This document shows positions 40,634 through 49,759 of a stretch of DNA of 64,000 nt, piece by piece. The notes beneath the pieces were generated by a model, which saw only the letters and a list, made by a program, of their open reading frames with translations, was not told the DNA's origin and ran no database searches. A program made the position numbers and the translations under genes. The stretch comes from Candidatus Lightella neohaematopini. GTDB lineage: Bacteria; Pseudomonadota; Gammaproteobacteria; Enterobacterales; Enterobacteriaceae. The stretch's first letter is position 1; each line of letters begins with the position of its first letter. Location: positions 62,001 through 126,000 of the forward strand of contig JAOBJO010000001.1 in the NCBI GenBank assembly GCA_025728535.1. Direction: 5' to 3'.

Positions 40634-41930
40634 TTACAAAAATAAAAATATAGTTATTATTGGCTTAGGTATTACTGGACTATCATGTGTTAAATTTTTT
40701 CTTAAAAGGGGTGTTATCCCAAAAGTTATTGACACACGTAGATATTTATATCAATCAATACCTAGTTATATTCCATGTCATTTAGGATCAATAAATAAAC
40801 TATGGTTATTTTCTGCAGAACTAATTATTATTAGTCCAGGATTAAAATTAAAATACTCACTATTATTAAAGTTGATTAGTTTAAATATTGAAATAATTAG
40901 TGATATTGAATTATTTATTAGAGAAGTTAATAAGCCAATCATAGCTATTACTGGTTCTAATGGAAAAAGTACGGTCGCTACTTTAGTAGGAAAGATTATA
41001 AAAGCTAATGGATTATTGGTTGGTATTGGCGGTAATATTGGTGTGCCAGTATTATCATTGCTTGATCAGTATTATCAAATATACGTAATAGAATTATCTA
41101 GTTTTCAACTAGAATTTACTTATAGTTTACGTGCAATGATTGCTGTTATAACTAATATTAGTGAAGATCATATGGATCGTTATCCATTAAGATTAATTGA
41201 ATATAGCTCAATTAAATATAAAATATATTATAATGCTAAATATTGTATTATTAATACTAAATATTATGACAAATTATTAAATTATAATAAACATCATCAT
41301 TATATAACATTTGGTAAATTAGGAAACTATCAAATAAGTTATTATAATAATTCTTATTGGATAGTAGTAAATAATAATATAATTTTATCATGTAATAAAT
41401 TAAGAATTACAGGAATTCATAACTATTATAATATTTTAATAGTGTTAGCAATAACTGATATTTTATGCATTCCTCGTAATATTAGTATTAATATACTATG
41501 TTCGTTTAATGGATTAAAACATAGATTTCAACTAGTTCATGAACGTAATAATGTTAAATGGATTAATGATTCAAAATCAACTAATGTTGGTAGTACAATA
41601 GCTGCTTTAAAAAGCATCATCGTTAAAAATAAATTACATTTAATTCTTGGAGGAGATAGTAAATCAGCTAATTTTTCTCCGTTATTACCGTGGTTAAATA
41701 ATAATAAAACAATAGTTTATTGTTTTGGTAAAGATAAATATAAAATAGCATCATTATGCAATAAAGTAATTTTAGCTAATACATTAGATCAATTAATACA
41801 TATTATCGTGCCTAATGTTAAAAGAAATGATATAGTGTTATTATCACCAGCATGTGCTAGTACGGATCAATTTAGTTCATTTGTTGAAAGAGGAGTATTA
41901 TTTACTAACTTAGTGAGAACCTTATATTAA
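40626..41930 (+). CDS. murD: UDP-MurNAc-L-alanine:D-glutamate ligase
   Basis: Adds D-glutamate. VIIGLGITGLSCVKFF at the N-terminus, the P-loop ITGSNGKSTVATLVG near residue 105, ELSSFQLEF, and the C-terminal NDSKSTNVGSTIAAL and LLSPACASTDQF. The length is 434 residues (E. coli 438). Overlaps mraY by 8 bases. ftsW, which normally follows, is absent; 152 bases of plain A+T spacer lie before murG. Confidence 0.97.
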   Translation: MTNYKNKNIVIIGLGITGLSCVKFFLKRGVIPKVIDTRRYLYQSIPSYIPCHLGSINKLWLFSAELIIISPGLKLKYSLLLKLISLNIEIISDIELFIREVNKPIIAITGSNGKSTVATLVGKIIKANGLLVGIGGNIGVPVLSLLDQYYQIYVIELSSFQLEFTYSLRAMIAVITNISEDHMDRYPLRLIEYSSIKYKIYYNAKYCIINTKYYDKLLNYNKHHHYITFGKLGNYQISYYNNSYWIVVNNNIILSCNKLRITGIHNYYNILIVLAITDILCIPRNISINILCSFNGLKHRFQLVHERNNVKWINDSKSTNVGSTIAALKSIIVKNKLHLILGGDSKSANFSPLLPWLNNNKTIVYCFGKDKYKIASLCNKVILANTLDQLIHIIVPNVKRNDIVLLSPACASTDQFSSFVERGVLFTNLVRTLY

Positions 41931-42082
41931 GATTTTACTTATTAAGATCTATAAAATATTAATTAGTTTTATTATTTTTTTAATAATATTTGTTAATTGT
42001 TAAAAATAATTTTGTCATTATACTTTTATAAGTAAATTATTGGTGTTATAGTTACTAATTATATAAATAGTATTTTTTAACT

Positions 42083-43147
42083 ATGTTTAATAAAAATAAA
42101 CATTTAATTATAGCAACTGGTGGTACCGGTGGTCATATTTTTCCTGGTGTAGTAATTGCAAAATATTTTCAATCAATTAATTGGAAAGTAAGTTGGATTG
42201 GTTGTTTAAATAGAATGGAAAAAATTATTGTTCCAAAATTTAATATTGATATTAAATTTATAGAAATAAATAATTTTAATAGTTCATATTTAGAAAAACT
42301 ATTATTTATTTTAGATATATTTAAAGCAATAAAAAAGGTAAAAAATATTTTGCATTGGTGGAAACCAGATATCATATTATGTATGGGTAATTATATTTCT
42401 ATTCCTACAGCAATTGCTGCAAAAATAATGAGCATTCCTATTATCGTACATGAACAAAATACTGTGGTTGGAAAAGCCAACAAATTAATTAGTATATTTG
42501 CTGATAAATGTACTCAGGCATTCCCAAATACTATTAAACATGCTACTGTAGTTGGTAATCCAATAAGATCAGAAATATTAAATATTCCTAAACCAGTAAT
42601 TAGATTAAAAAATAGAACTGGTTTAATAAGAGTGCTAGCACTTGGTGGTAGTCAAGGGGCTAGTATTATTAATAAAATTATACCTATAATAGCAAAGGTA
42701 TTAAAAGGAATAATTATTGTATGGCATCAAGTAGGTTATGGATACTACAAATTAGTAAAATATACTTGTAATACATTAAATATAAATAATATAAAAATAA
42801 CTGAGTTTATAACTAATATAGCTACAGCATATTCATGGGCTGATATTGTTATATGTAGATCTGGAGCGTTAACTATTAGTGAATTAGCAGTAGTTGGATT
42901 ACCATCTATACTAATACCATATATACATTCAGATCAACAACAATATTTTAATGCAACTTTATTAGCTAATGTTAATGCTGCAATTATTGTTGATCAAACA
43001 GATGTAACTCCAGATAAAATAATTAATATTTTACTTAAAATTAATAGACAGAAATTATTTACTATGGCTTGTTGCGCACAAATTATAGCAACATATAATG
43101 CTACACATTATATAGCAAAAGAAATAAACAATATAGTTAGATGTTAA
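42083..43147 (+). CDS. murG: UDP-GlcNAc:lipid I GlcNAc transferase
   Basis: Peripheral inner-membrane GT28 transferase that makes lipid II. ATGGTGGHIFPG at the start, HEQNTVVGKANK, ALGGSQGASIINK and CRSGALTISELAVVGLPSILIPY are diagnostic. The length is 354 residues. It starts after the 152-base gap left by ftsW and is followed by murC after 4 bases. No lipid II polymerase of the SEDS type (FtsW) remains at this locus; mrcB supplies a transglycosylase later in the window. Confidence 0.97.
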   Translation: MFNKNKHLIIATGGTGGHIFPGVVIAKYFQSINWKVSWIGCLNRMEKIIVPKFNIDIKFIEINNFNSSYLEKLLFILDIFKAIKKVKNILHWWKPDIILCMGNYISIPTAIAAKIMSIPIIVHEQNTVVGKANKLISIFADKCTQAFPNTIKHATVVGNPIRSEILNIPKPVIRLKNRTGLIRVLALGGSQGASIINKIIPIIAKVLKGIIIVWHQVGYGYYKLVKYTCNTLNINNIKITEFITNIATAYSWADIVICRSGALTISELAVVGLPSILIPYIHSDQQQYFNATLLANVNAAIIVDQTDVTPDKIINILLKINRQKLFTMACCAQIIATYNATHYIAKEINNIVRC

Positions 43148-43151
43148 TTTT

Positions 43152-44570
43152 ATGATAAATTTATCTTGTATTAAAAATATTCATTTAGTAGGAATTGGTG
43201 GTATTGGAATGAGTGGTATAGCAAAACTTTTAGTACTAAAAGGCTATAAAGTTAGTGGTTCTGACTTATCTCCTACTATAATTACTAAACAGTTAATAGT
43301 ATTAGGAGTAAATATAATTTTCTATCATCACAAGAATAATATTAATAATACTAATTTAATAGTATTTTCTAACGCTATTAGTAGTAATAATCCAGAAATA
43401 TTAGCTGCTAAAAAATTAGGTATTCCTATTATTAGTAGAATGAATATGCTATCACTATTAATGGAAAACTATTATAATATTATTATTTCCGGAACACATG
43501 GTAAAACTACTACTACTGCTTTAATATATAGTATATTTAAAAATAACAACTTAAAACCTACTGTAATAAATGGTGGATTGACCATATCATCAGACATATA
43601 CTCATACTTAGGTAATAGTAAATATTTTATTACTGAATCTGATGAAAGTGATATATCATTTGTACGTTTAAATCCTACAGTTAGTATAATTACTAATATT
43701 GATAATGATCATTTACGTACTTATGGTAACTTATATTTTTTACAAGAAAAATTTATTAATTTTTTGAATAAAATCCCAGTAGATAGTTATATAGTATTAT
43801 GTATAGATAGTTTACCAATAAAAAAAATATGTTTTAGTATTAAAAAAAATATTATTACTTATGGTTTTGATAAACAAGCAGATTTTTATATTACAAATTA
43901 TCGTCAACATAAAATAAATACATCTTTTATTATTAAGCAAAAAAATGGTACTGATATAAATATATCAACGATAATTCCAGGTTATCATAACGCATTAAAT
44001 ATAACAGCAGCAATTATCGTTGCTATAAAAGAAAAAATTAAATTATCTAGAATAATTAATAGTATCTCAAAATTTTGTGGAGTAAAAAGAAGATTATCTA
44101 TTTTAGGTAGATATAATATTAATTATATGAATAAGAAAATAAAAGAAATTATGTTAATAGATGATTATGGTCATCATCCTACTGAATTAAAAGAAACTAT
44201 AGATACTATTCATATTGGCTGGCCAGATAGAAGAATTATCATGATATTTCAACCTCATAGATTTACAAGAACATATGATTTATACGATGATTTTATTCGT
44301 GTATTGTCTAATGTTAATGTAACATTGATACTGGCAATATATCCAGCTGGAGAAAAACCAATTAAAAATTTTGATAGTAAATCACTATGTATATCACTGA
44401 ATCAATATAGCAGAACACAATCCATACCGATATTAGATAATAACAAATTAATTTCTGTATTAATGTCAATTATCAAAGATAATGATATTATTATAACTCA
44501 AGGAGCTGGTACAATTGGTGATATTGCTACTTACATAAATAAGTATATGATAACTCATCAAATTAATTAA
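43152..44570 (+). CDS. murC: UDP-MurNAc:L-alanine ligase
   Basis: First stem-peptide ligase. HLVGIGGIGMSGIAKLL at the N-terminus, the P-loop ISGTHGKTTTTALIYS near residue 115, ESDESDISFVRLNP, and LIDDYGHHPTELKETI with IFQPHRFTRTYD in the C-terminal half. The length is 472 residues (E. coli 491). It is the last gene of the mur block; ddlB, ftsQ, ftsA and ftsZ, which follow in enterics, are all missing before lpxC. Confidence 0.97.
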   Translation: MINLSCIKNIHLVGIGGIGMSGIAKLLVLKGYKVSGSDLSPTIITKQLIVLGVNIIFYHHKNNINNTNLIVFSNAISSNNPEILAAKKLGIPIISRMNMLSLLMENYYNIIISGTHGKTTTTALIYSIFKNNNLKPTVINGGLTISSDIYSYLGNSKYFITESDESDISFVRLNPTVSIITNIDNDHLRTYGNLYFLQEKFINFLNKIPVDSYIVLCIDSLPIKKICFSIKKNIITYGFDKQADFYITNYRQHKINTSFIIKQKNGTDINISTIIPGYHNALNITAAIIVAIKEKIKLSRIINSISKFCGVKRRLSILGRYNINYMNKKIKEIMLIDDYGHHPTELKETIDTIHIGWPDRRIIMIFQPHRFTRTYDLYDDFIRVLSNVNVTLILAIYPAGEKPIKNFDSKSLCISLNQYSRTQSIPILDNNKLISVLMSIIKDNDIIITQGAGTIGDIATYINKYMITHQIN

Positions 44571-44888
44571 TGATTATCATTTTAAAATTAAATTTAATTA
44601 GTTAATTACTTTACTAAGTATATAATTAGTACCGATTAGTATAATATACTACTAAATTATGTAATAGTTTTTTAATAAAAAAATTTTAGTTTAAATAGAA
44701 TTAAATACAATAAATTACTAATATATAGTAATTTAGTATGTAAATGAGTAAAGTAATAATATATCATCATTAATAATATTCCATGTGATGATGTATTAAT
44801 AATAAACTAAAGTTATTTAAATATTTAATTTTATTATCTATTACTTAATAAAATAACTATTTTATATTTTAATATAATAATATGTTAT
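44571..44888. other. Spacer at the lost ddlB-ftsQ-ftsA-ftsZ position
   Basis: 318 bases of A+T-rich DNA between murC and lpxC. Enterics carry about 4 kb here (ddlB, ftsQ, ftsA, ftsZ). I see no reading frame, tRNA or recognisable fragment of these genes. A promoter for lpxC may lie here, but no element stands out from the background. Confidence 0.6.
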
Positions 44889-45824
44889 ATGGTTAAGCAA
44901 CGTACTATAAAAAATATTATAAAAATTACTGGTATTGGTTTACATACTGGAAGAAAAATTAATATGATATTAAAACCATTATCAGAAAATTCTGGTATTA
45001 TTTATCGTAGAGTTGATTTAGTTCCACCTGTAGATTTTGTTATTAATATTAACACTATATGTGATAATACATTATGTACTTGTTTAATTGATAGTAACAA
45101 TACTCGTATTTTCACTATAGAACATTTACATGCAACATTATCTGGTTTAGGTATTGATAATATATTAGTGGAAGTTGACGCACCAGAAATTCCTATTATG
45201 GATGGTAGTGCTTATTGTTTTATTTATTTAATACTTAAAGTTGGTATTTGTGAATTAAATGCGCATAAAAAATTTTTTCGTATAAAAAAATCTATACATA
45301 TTCAAGAATATGATAAATGGGCTGAATTATTACCATTTAATGGATTTAAGTTAAGTTTTTTTATCGACTTTAATCACCCAATTATTAATTTTAATAGACA
45401 ATATTACTGTTTAAATTTTTCCACTACCTCATTTATTAAAAATATTAGTTCAGCTAGAACTTTTGGTTTTACAAAAGATATTAAATACTTACATAAGCAT
45501 GGTTTAGCGTTAGGAGGTAGTATTAACTGTGCAATTATAATTGACAATAATAAAATTTTGAATAAGGATGGGTTAAGATTTAATAATGAATTTGTACGTC
45601 ATAAATTATTAGACGCTATAGGTGATTTATTTTTGTATGGTCATAATATTATTGGTGAATTTAATGCTTTTAAAGCTGGACATGCATTAAATAATAAGTT
45701 ATTAAGAACAATGATATCTAATCCAGATAATTGGGAATTAGTTACATTTAATAATGATCAGGAATCACCAATAAAATTTAGTATACCAAGTGAGTATTAT
45801 TTAAAGGATAATAATTTTAGCTAA
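44889..45824 (+). CDS. lpxC: UDP-3-O-acyl-GlcNAc deacetylase
   Basis: Zinc enzyme of the committed step of lipid A synthesis. TIKNIIKITGIGLHTG at the start. The zinc and catalytic residues lie in TIEHLHATLSGLGIDN and VRHKLLDAIGDLFLYG, and the C-terminal catalytic histidine is in FKAGHALNN. The length is 311 residues (E. coli 305). The C-terminal region that marks LpxC for FtsH degradation in E. coli is not obviously conserved. Confidence 0.97.
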   Translation: MVKQRTIKNIIKITGIGLHTGRKINMILKPLSENSGIIYRRVDLVPPVDFVININTICDNTLCTCLIDSNNTRIFTIEHLHATLSGLGIDNILVEVDAPEIPIMDGSAYCFIYLILKVGICELNAHKKFFRIKKSIHIQEYDKWAELLPFNGFKLSFFIDFNHPIINFNRQYYCLNFSTTSFIKNISSARTFGFTKDIKYLHKHGLALGGSINCAIIIDNNKILNKDGLRFNNEFVRHKLLDAIGDLFLYGHNIIGEFNAFKAGHALNNKLLRTMISNPDNWELVTFNNDQESPIKFSIPSEYYLKDNNFS

Positions 45825-45845
45825 AATTATAAATTTTTTAATTTT

Positions 45846-46328
45846 TTAATATATTAAATTTGCTAACATAATATTAACTAACTTTTTTAAAGACTTTTTA
45901 AAAGTTCCATGACTACTATTTATTAACGTATTAATAGCATTAATACTTTTATTAGTAAATTTAGTTTCTCCTTCTCTATTACTAGAAGATGTATTGTTAG
46001 TATTACTTAACAATAAATTAGGAGTAATTTTAATTATTATATTAGATAAACTAGGTAAAATATTTGAACGTAATTTAATTATTAACTTAGTATGTAATTT
46101 ATCTAAATAAAATTTCCAACCTATATCACTAACACCTATGATTAATAAGTTATTACGAAAATTTATTACTTGACAATATGGGTGTAATTTTTTTGGTATT
46201 ATTTCATATAATGAATTATTAATTTTAATTAATAATATAATTTTTTCTTTAAAGGAAAATGGTATACTAAATTGTTCTGATGATTTATTACTGTTTAAAA
46301 AATTAATAATATAAGGTTTCTGTAACAT
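45846..46328 (-). CDS. DUF721 / DciA-like protein
   Basis: A 160-residue basic protein I assign tentatively to DUF721. The N-terminal two-thirds show the family pattern: a helix, LHPYCQVINFRNNLLIIGVSD, a conserved tryptophan in IGWKFYLDKLHTKLIIKLR, then LPSLSNIIIKITPNLL. The tail is rich in Ser/Thr/Asn and Lys. DUF721 includes DciA, the ancestral loader or operator of the DnaB helicase, which phage-derived DnaC replaced in E. coli. Its place between lpxC and secA, reversed, is where I recall this family in other gammaproteobacteria. No catalytic motif is expected. Confidence in the family is fair, in the function low. Confidence 0.68.
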   Translation of the reverse strand: MLQKPYIINFLNSNKSSEQFSIPFSFKEKIILLIKINNSLYEIIPKKLHPYCQVINFRNNLLIIGVSDIGWKFYLDKLHTKLIIKLRSNILPSLSNIIIKITPNLLLSNTNNTSSSNREGETKFTNKSINAINTLINSSHGTFKKSLKKLVNIMLANLIY

Positions 46329-46495
46329 ACTAACTATTTTATTATTTATTCAATACTAATAATTATAACATATAATTTATAGACTAATACTACTTAATTT
46401 TATAAGTATTTTTTTTTAGTAAAATTATTGTTACAATGTTAATTATTGTCAACTATCATGAATATAAGTTAGTTTATTATATAGTATATAATTAA

Positions 46496-48961
46496 ATGAT
46501 TATAAAGTTTCTCACCAAAATTTTTAGTAATCGTAATACTAAAATAATACGTAATATAAATAAAATTGTTGATATTGTTAATAGTCTAGAACAAAACATG
46601 TCAAGCATGACAGATAAACAATTATCCAATAAAACAAACGAATTTCGCATTAAGTTAGCTAATGGAATTAATATAGATAATTTATTACCTGAAGCATTTG
46701 CTGTAGTACGTGAAGCTAGTAAAAGAATTTTTGGTATGCGTCATTTTGATGTACAAATAATAGGTGGCATTATACTACATCATCGTTGTATTGCAGAAAT
46801 GCGTACTGGTGAAGGTAAAACATTAACAGCTACTTTACCAGCATATTTAAATGCCTTATCCGGGTATGGTGTACATATAGTAACAGTAAATGATTATTTA
46901 GCTCAGAGAGATGCAGAACAAAATAAACCATTATTTGAGTTTCTTGGACTAACTGTTGGTATAAATCTACAAGGATTATCTATTTGTCAAAAGCAAGATG
47001 CTTATAATGCTGATATCACTTATGGTACTAATAATGAATATGGTTTTGATTATTTACGAGACAATATGATACTTAATAAATCAGATAAAGTACAAAGAAC
47101 ATTATATTTTGCATTAATTGACGAAGTAGATTCTATTCTTATTGATGAAGCACGTACTCCATTAATTATTTCTGGTGCATCTCAAGATAATACTATTTTG
47201 TACAAAAAAATAAATAAGCTAATATCAACTCTTAAATATCAAGAGAAAGAGGATTCTCATAAATTCCGTGGTGATGGTCATTATACTATAGATAAAAAAA
47301 CTAAACAGGTACATTTAACAGAACGAGGATTAATTTTAATTGAGAAATTGTTAGTACAATCTAATATATTAGATTCTAAAGAATCACTATACTGCATAAA
47401 TAATATTATGCTTATGCATCATGTTATTGCTGCATTAAGAGCTCATAATTTATTTAATAAGAATATAGATTATATTGTTAAGAATGGTAAAATTATTATA
47501 GTGGATGAACATACAGGCCGTATTATACCAGATAGAAGATGGTCAGATGGTTTGCATCAAGCTATAGAAGCTAAAGAAAATTTAAAAATTCAAAGTGAAA
47601 ACCAAACTCTAGCTTCTATTACATTTCAGAATTACTTCCGTTTGTATTATAAATTATCAGGAATGACTGGTACTGCTAGTACAGAAGCTACAGAATTTAA
47701 ATCAATTTATAAATTAGATACAGTAACTGTACCAACTAATAAACCAATGATACGTAATGATTTACCAGATCTAGTATATATAACCGAAAATGATAAAATA
47801 AATGCTATTATTAATGATATTAAATCTTGTATTAAAAGACAACAACCAGTTCTAGTAGGTACTATTTCTATTGAGAAATCAGAATTAATTTCAAGAAAAC
47901 TAAAAAAGCTTGGTATTAGTCATAAAGTATTAAATGCTAAACATCACGCTATGGAAGCTGATATTATTGCTCATGCTGGGGCACCTGGAGCAGTAACAAT
48001 TGCAACTAATATGGCTGGTAGAGGAACTGATATAAAATTAGGTGGTATTTGTCAAGTACAATTATCTAAATCATATAAATTTAATAAAATGTTATTAAAA
48101 AATAATTGGAAACAACGACAGGCAATAGTTTTAGCTGCTGGTGGATTACATATTATAGGTACAGAACGTCACGAATCAAGGCGGATAGATAACCAACTTC
48201 GTGGTCGATCTGGGAGGCAGGGTGACGTTGGATCATCACGTTTTTATTTGTCTATGGAAGATTCTCTTATGCGTATATTTGCTTCTGATCGAATAACTAA
48301 TATAATGCGTAAATTAAGTATACATAATCATAATGCTATTGAACATCCTTGGGTTACTAGAGCAATTGCTAATGCACAACGTAAGGTCGAAAATTATAAT
48401 TTTGATATACGCAAACAATTATTAGAATATGATAATATAATTAATGAACAACGTTGTGCGATTTATAAAAGGAGAAATGAATTACTTAATTCTAATGATA
48501 TTAGTATAATCATTAAAAAAATACGTCAGGATGTACTAAAACACCTTATATTTAGTAATATACCAATCTACACATTAAAAAAAACGTTAAAGAATGATTT
48601 TTCTCTTTGTATATCACAAAATTTAATTAATGCTAATAAAACAATATTATATGATATGTTATTAAAACAACAAATATTAAAATTTAATAATAAAGAATCT
48701 ATTGTTGGTAGTAAAGTTATGAGGAAGTTTGAAAAATATATTATGTTACAAGTACTAGATGATTTATGGAAAGAACATTTATCTGCCATGGAATATTTAA
48801 GACAAGGTATTCATTTACGGGGTTATGCACAGAAAGACCCAAAACAAGAATATCAAAAAGAATCTTATACAATGTTTGTTAATATGTTAAACTTACTAAA
48901 ATATGAAGTAATTAGTATATTAAGTAATGTTTCAATTAATGAATTAAAAATAGATAACTAA
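46496..48961 (+). CDS. secA: Preprotein translocase ATPase SecA, short C-terminus
   Basis: Motor of the Sec pathway. Walker A region [17 protein letters not shown] near residue 102, [47 protein letters not shown] and [17 protein letters not shown] are intact. The protein has 821 residues and ends soon after [12 protein letters not shown], so the flexible linker and the C-terminal zinc tail (CxCxSGxxxKxCHG in E. coli, which binds SecB) are missing. secM is absent upstream. The stop overlaps coaE by 4 bases. Confidence 0.97.
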   Translation: MIIKFLTKIFSNRNTKIIRNINKIVDIVNSLEQNMSSMTDKQLSNKTNEFRIKLANGINIDNLLPEAFAVVREASKRIFGMRHFDVQIIGGIILHHRCIAEMRTGEGKTLTATLPAYLNALSGYGVHIVTVNDYLAQRDAEQNKPLFEFLGLTVGINLQGLSICQKQDAYNADITYGTNNEYGFDYLRDNMILNKSDKVQRTLYFALIDEVDSILIDEARTPLIISGASQDNTILYKKINKLISTLKYQEKEDSHKFRGDGHYTIDKKTKQVHLTERGLILIEKLLVQSNILDSKESLYCINNIMLMHHVIAALRAHNLFNKNIDYIVKNGKIIIVDEHTGRIIPDRRWSDGLHQAIEAKENLKIQSENQTLASITFQNYFRLYYKLSGMTGTASTEATEFKSIYKLDTVTVPTNKPMIRNDLPDLVYITENDKINAIINDIKSCIKRQQPVLVGTISIEKSELISRKLKKLGISHKVLNAKHHAMEADIIAHAGAPGAVTIATNMAGRGTDIKLGGICQVQLSKSYKFNKMLLKNNWKQRQAIVLAAGGLHIIGTERHESRRIDNQLRGRSGRQGDVGSSRFYLSMEDSLMRIFASDRITNIMRKLSIHNHNAIEHPWVTRAIANAQRKVENYNFDIRKQLLEYDNIINEQRCAIYKRRNELLNSNDISIIIKKIRQDVLKHLIFSNIPIYTLKKTLKNDFSLCISQNLINANKTILYDMLLKQQILKFNNKESIVGSKVMRKFEKYIMLQVLDDLWKEHLSAMEYLRQGIHLRGYAQKDPKQEYQKESYTMFVNMLNLLKYEVISILSNVSINELKIDN

Positions 48962-49587
48962 ATAAAAATATTATTAAAATTATTTTTTATATATTTATTA
49001 GTTGCTAATAGTAAATAATATTGATGTAATACTATAATGTCATTATCATCCACGAATAAGTTATTATCAATAATAATATTAGCGTAGCTTAGTCTAACTT
49101 TAGTTTTAACTTGAGTATTTAATATATTATTAATTTGTTTATAATTTACATCTTCTCTATTAAGTATACGTTGTACTTTATTTTCGTATCTAGTGTTAAT
49201 AACTGTTATATTATTCACATAATGTTGTAAATTACATTCAATTAATAATGGTACTACTAATATAACATAACAAGTAGTAACATTACTTAATAAAGCATTA
49301 ATTCGTTTAATAATAATTGGATGTAATAAATTATTTAACCATATTCTTTCGTTGTTATCATTAAATATTCTATGTTTTAACGCACTGCGATCAATTATAT
49401 TATAAATTCTTGTAATTTTTTTACCAAAATAATTTATAATACTACTACTTATATCTATATTATAATTAACTAATTCTTTAGCAATAATATCTGCGTCTAT
49501 TATTGGTATATTAAATGTTTTAAATAAATTAGTAATTGTAGTTTTACCACTACCAATACTACCAGTAATTGCAACAATATATGTCAT
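48958..49587 (-). CDS. coaE: Dephospho-CoA kinase
   Basis: Last step of coenzyme A synthesis. P-loop [17 protein letters not shown] at the N-terminus, [22 protein letters not shown] and VVPLLIE are the family signatures. The length is 209 residues (E. coli 206). Converges with secA. It complements panB and panC further along; coaA, coaBC and coaD are not in this window. Confidence 0.95.
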   Translation of the reverse strand: MTYIVAITGSIGSGKTTITNLFKTFNIPIIDADIIAKELVNYNIDISSSIINYFGKKITRIYNIIDRSALKHRIFNDNNERIWLNNLLHPIIIKRINALLSNVTTCYVILVVPLLIECNLQHYVNNITVINTRYENKVQRILNREDVNYKQINNILNTQVKTKVRLSYANIIIDNNLFVDDNDIIVLHQYYLLLATNKYIKNNFNNIFI

Positions 49588-49759
49588 AGTACAACATACT
49601 ATACTACAATATTAAATAACAATATACTTATTAACCATAATTTATAGATATTTAAATTATCTATCGAGTATAATAATTTAATTATAAAAAAATATTTTAT
49701 ATATTTTAAATTTATATAAAATAAATAATACTTAATATCTCATAAATTAAGGAATATTA

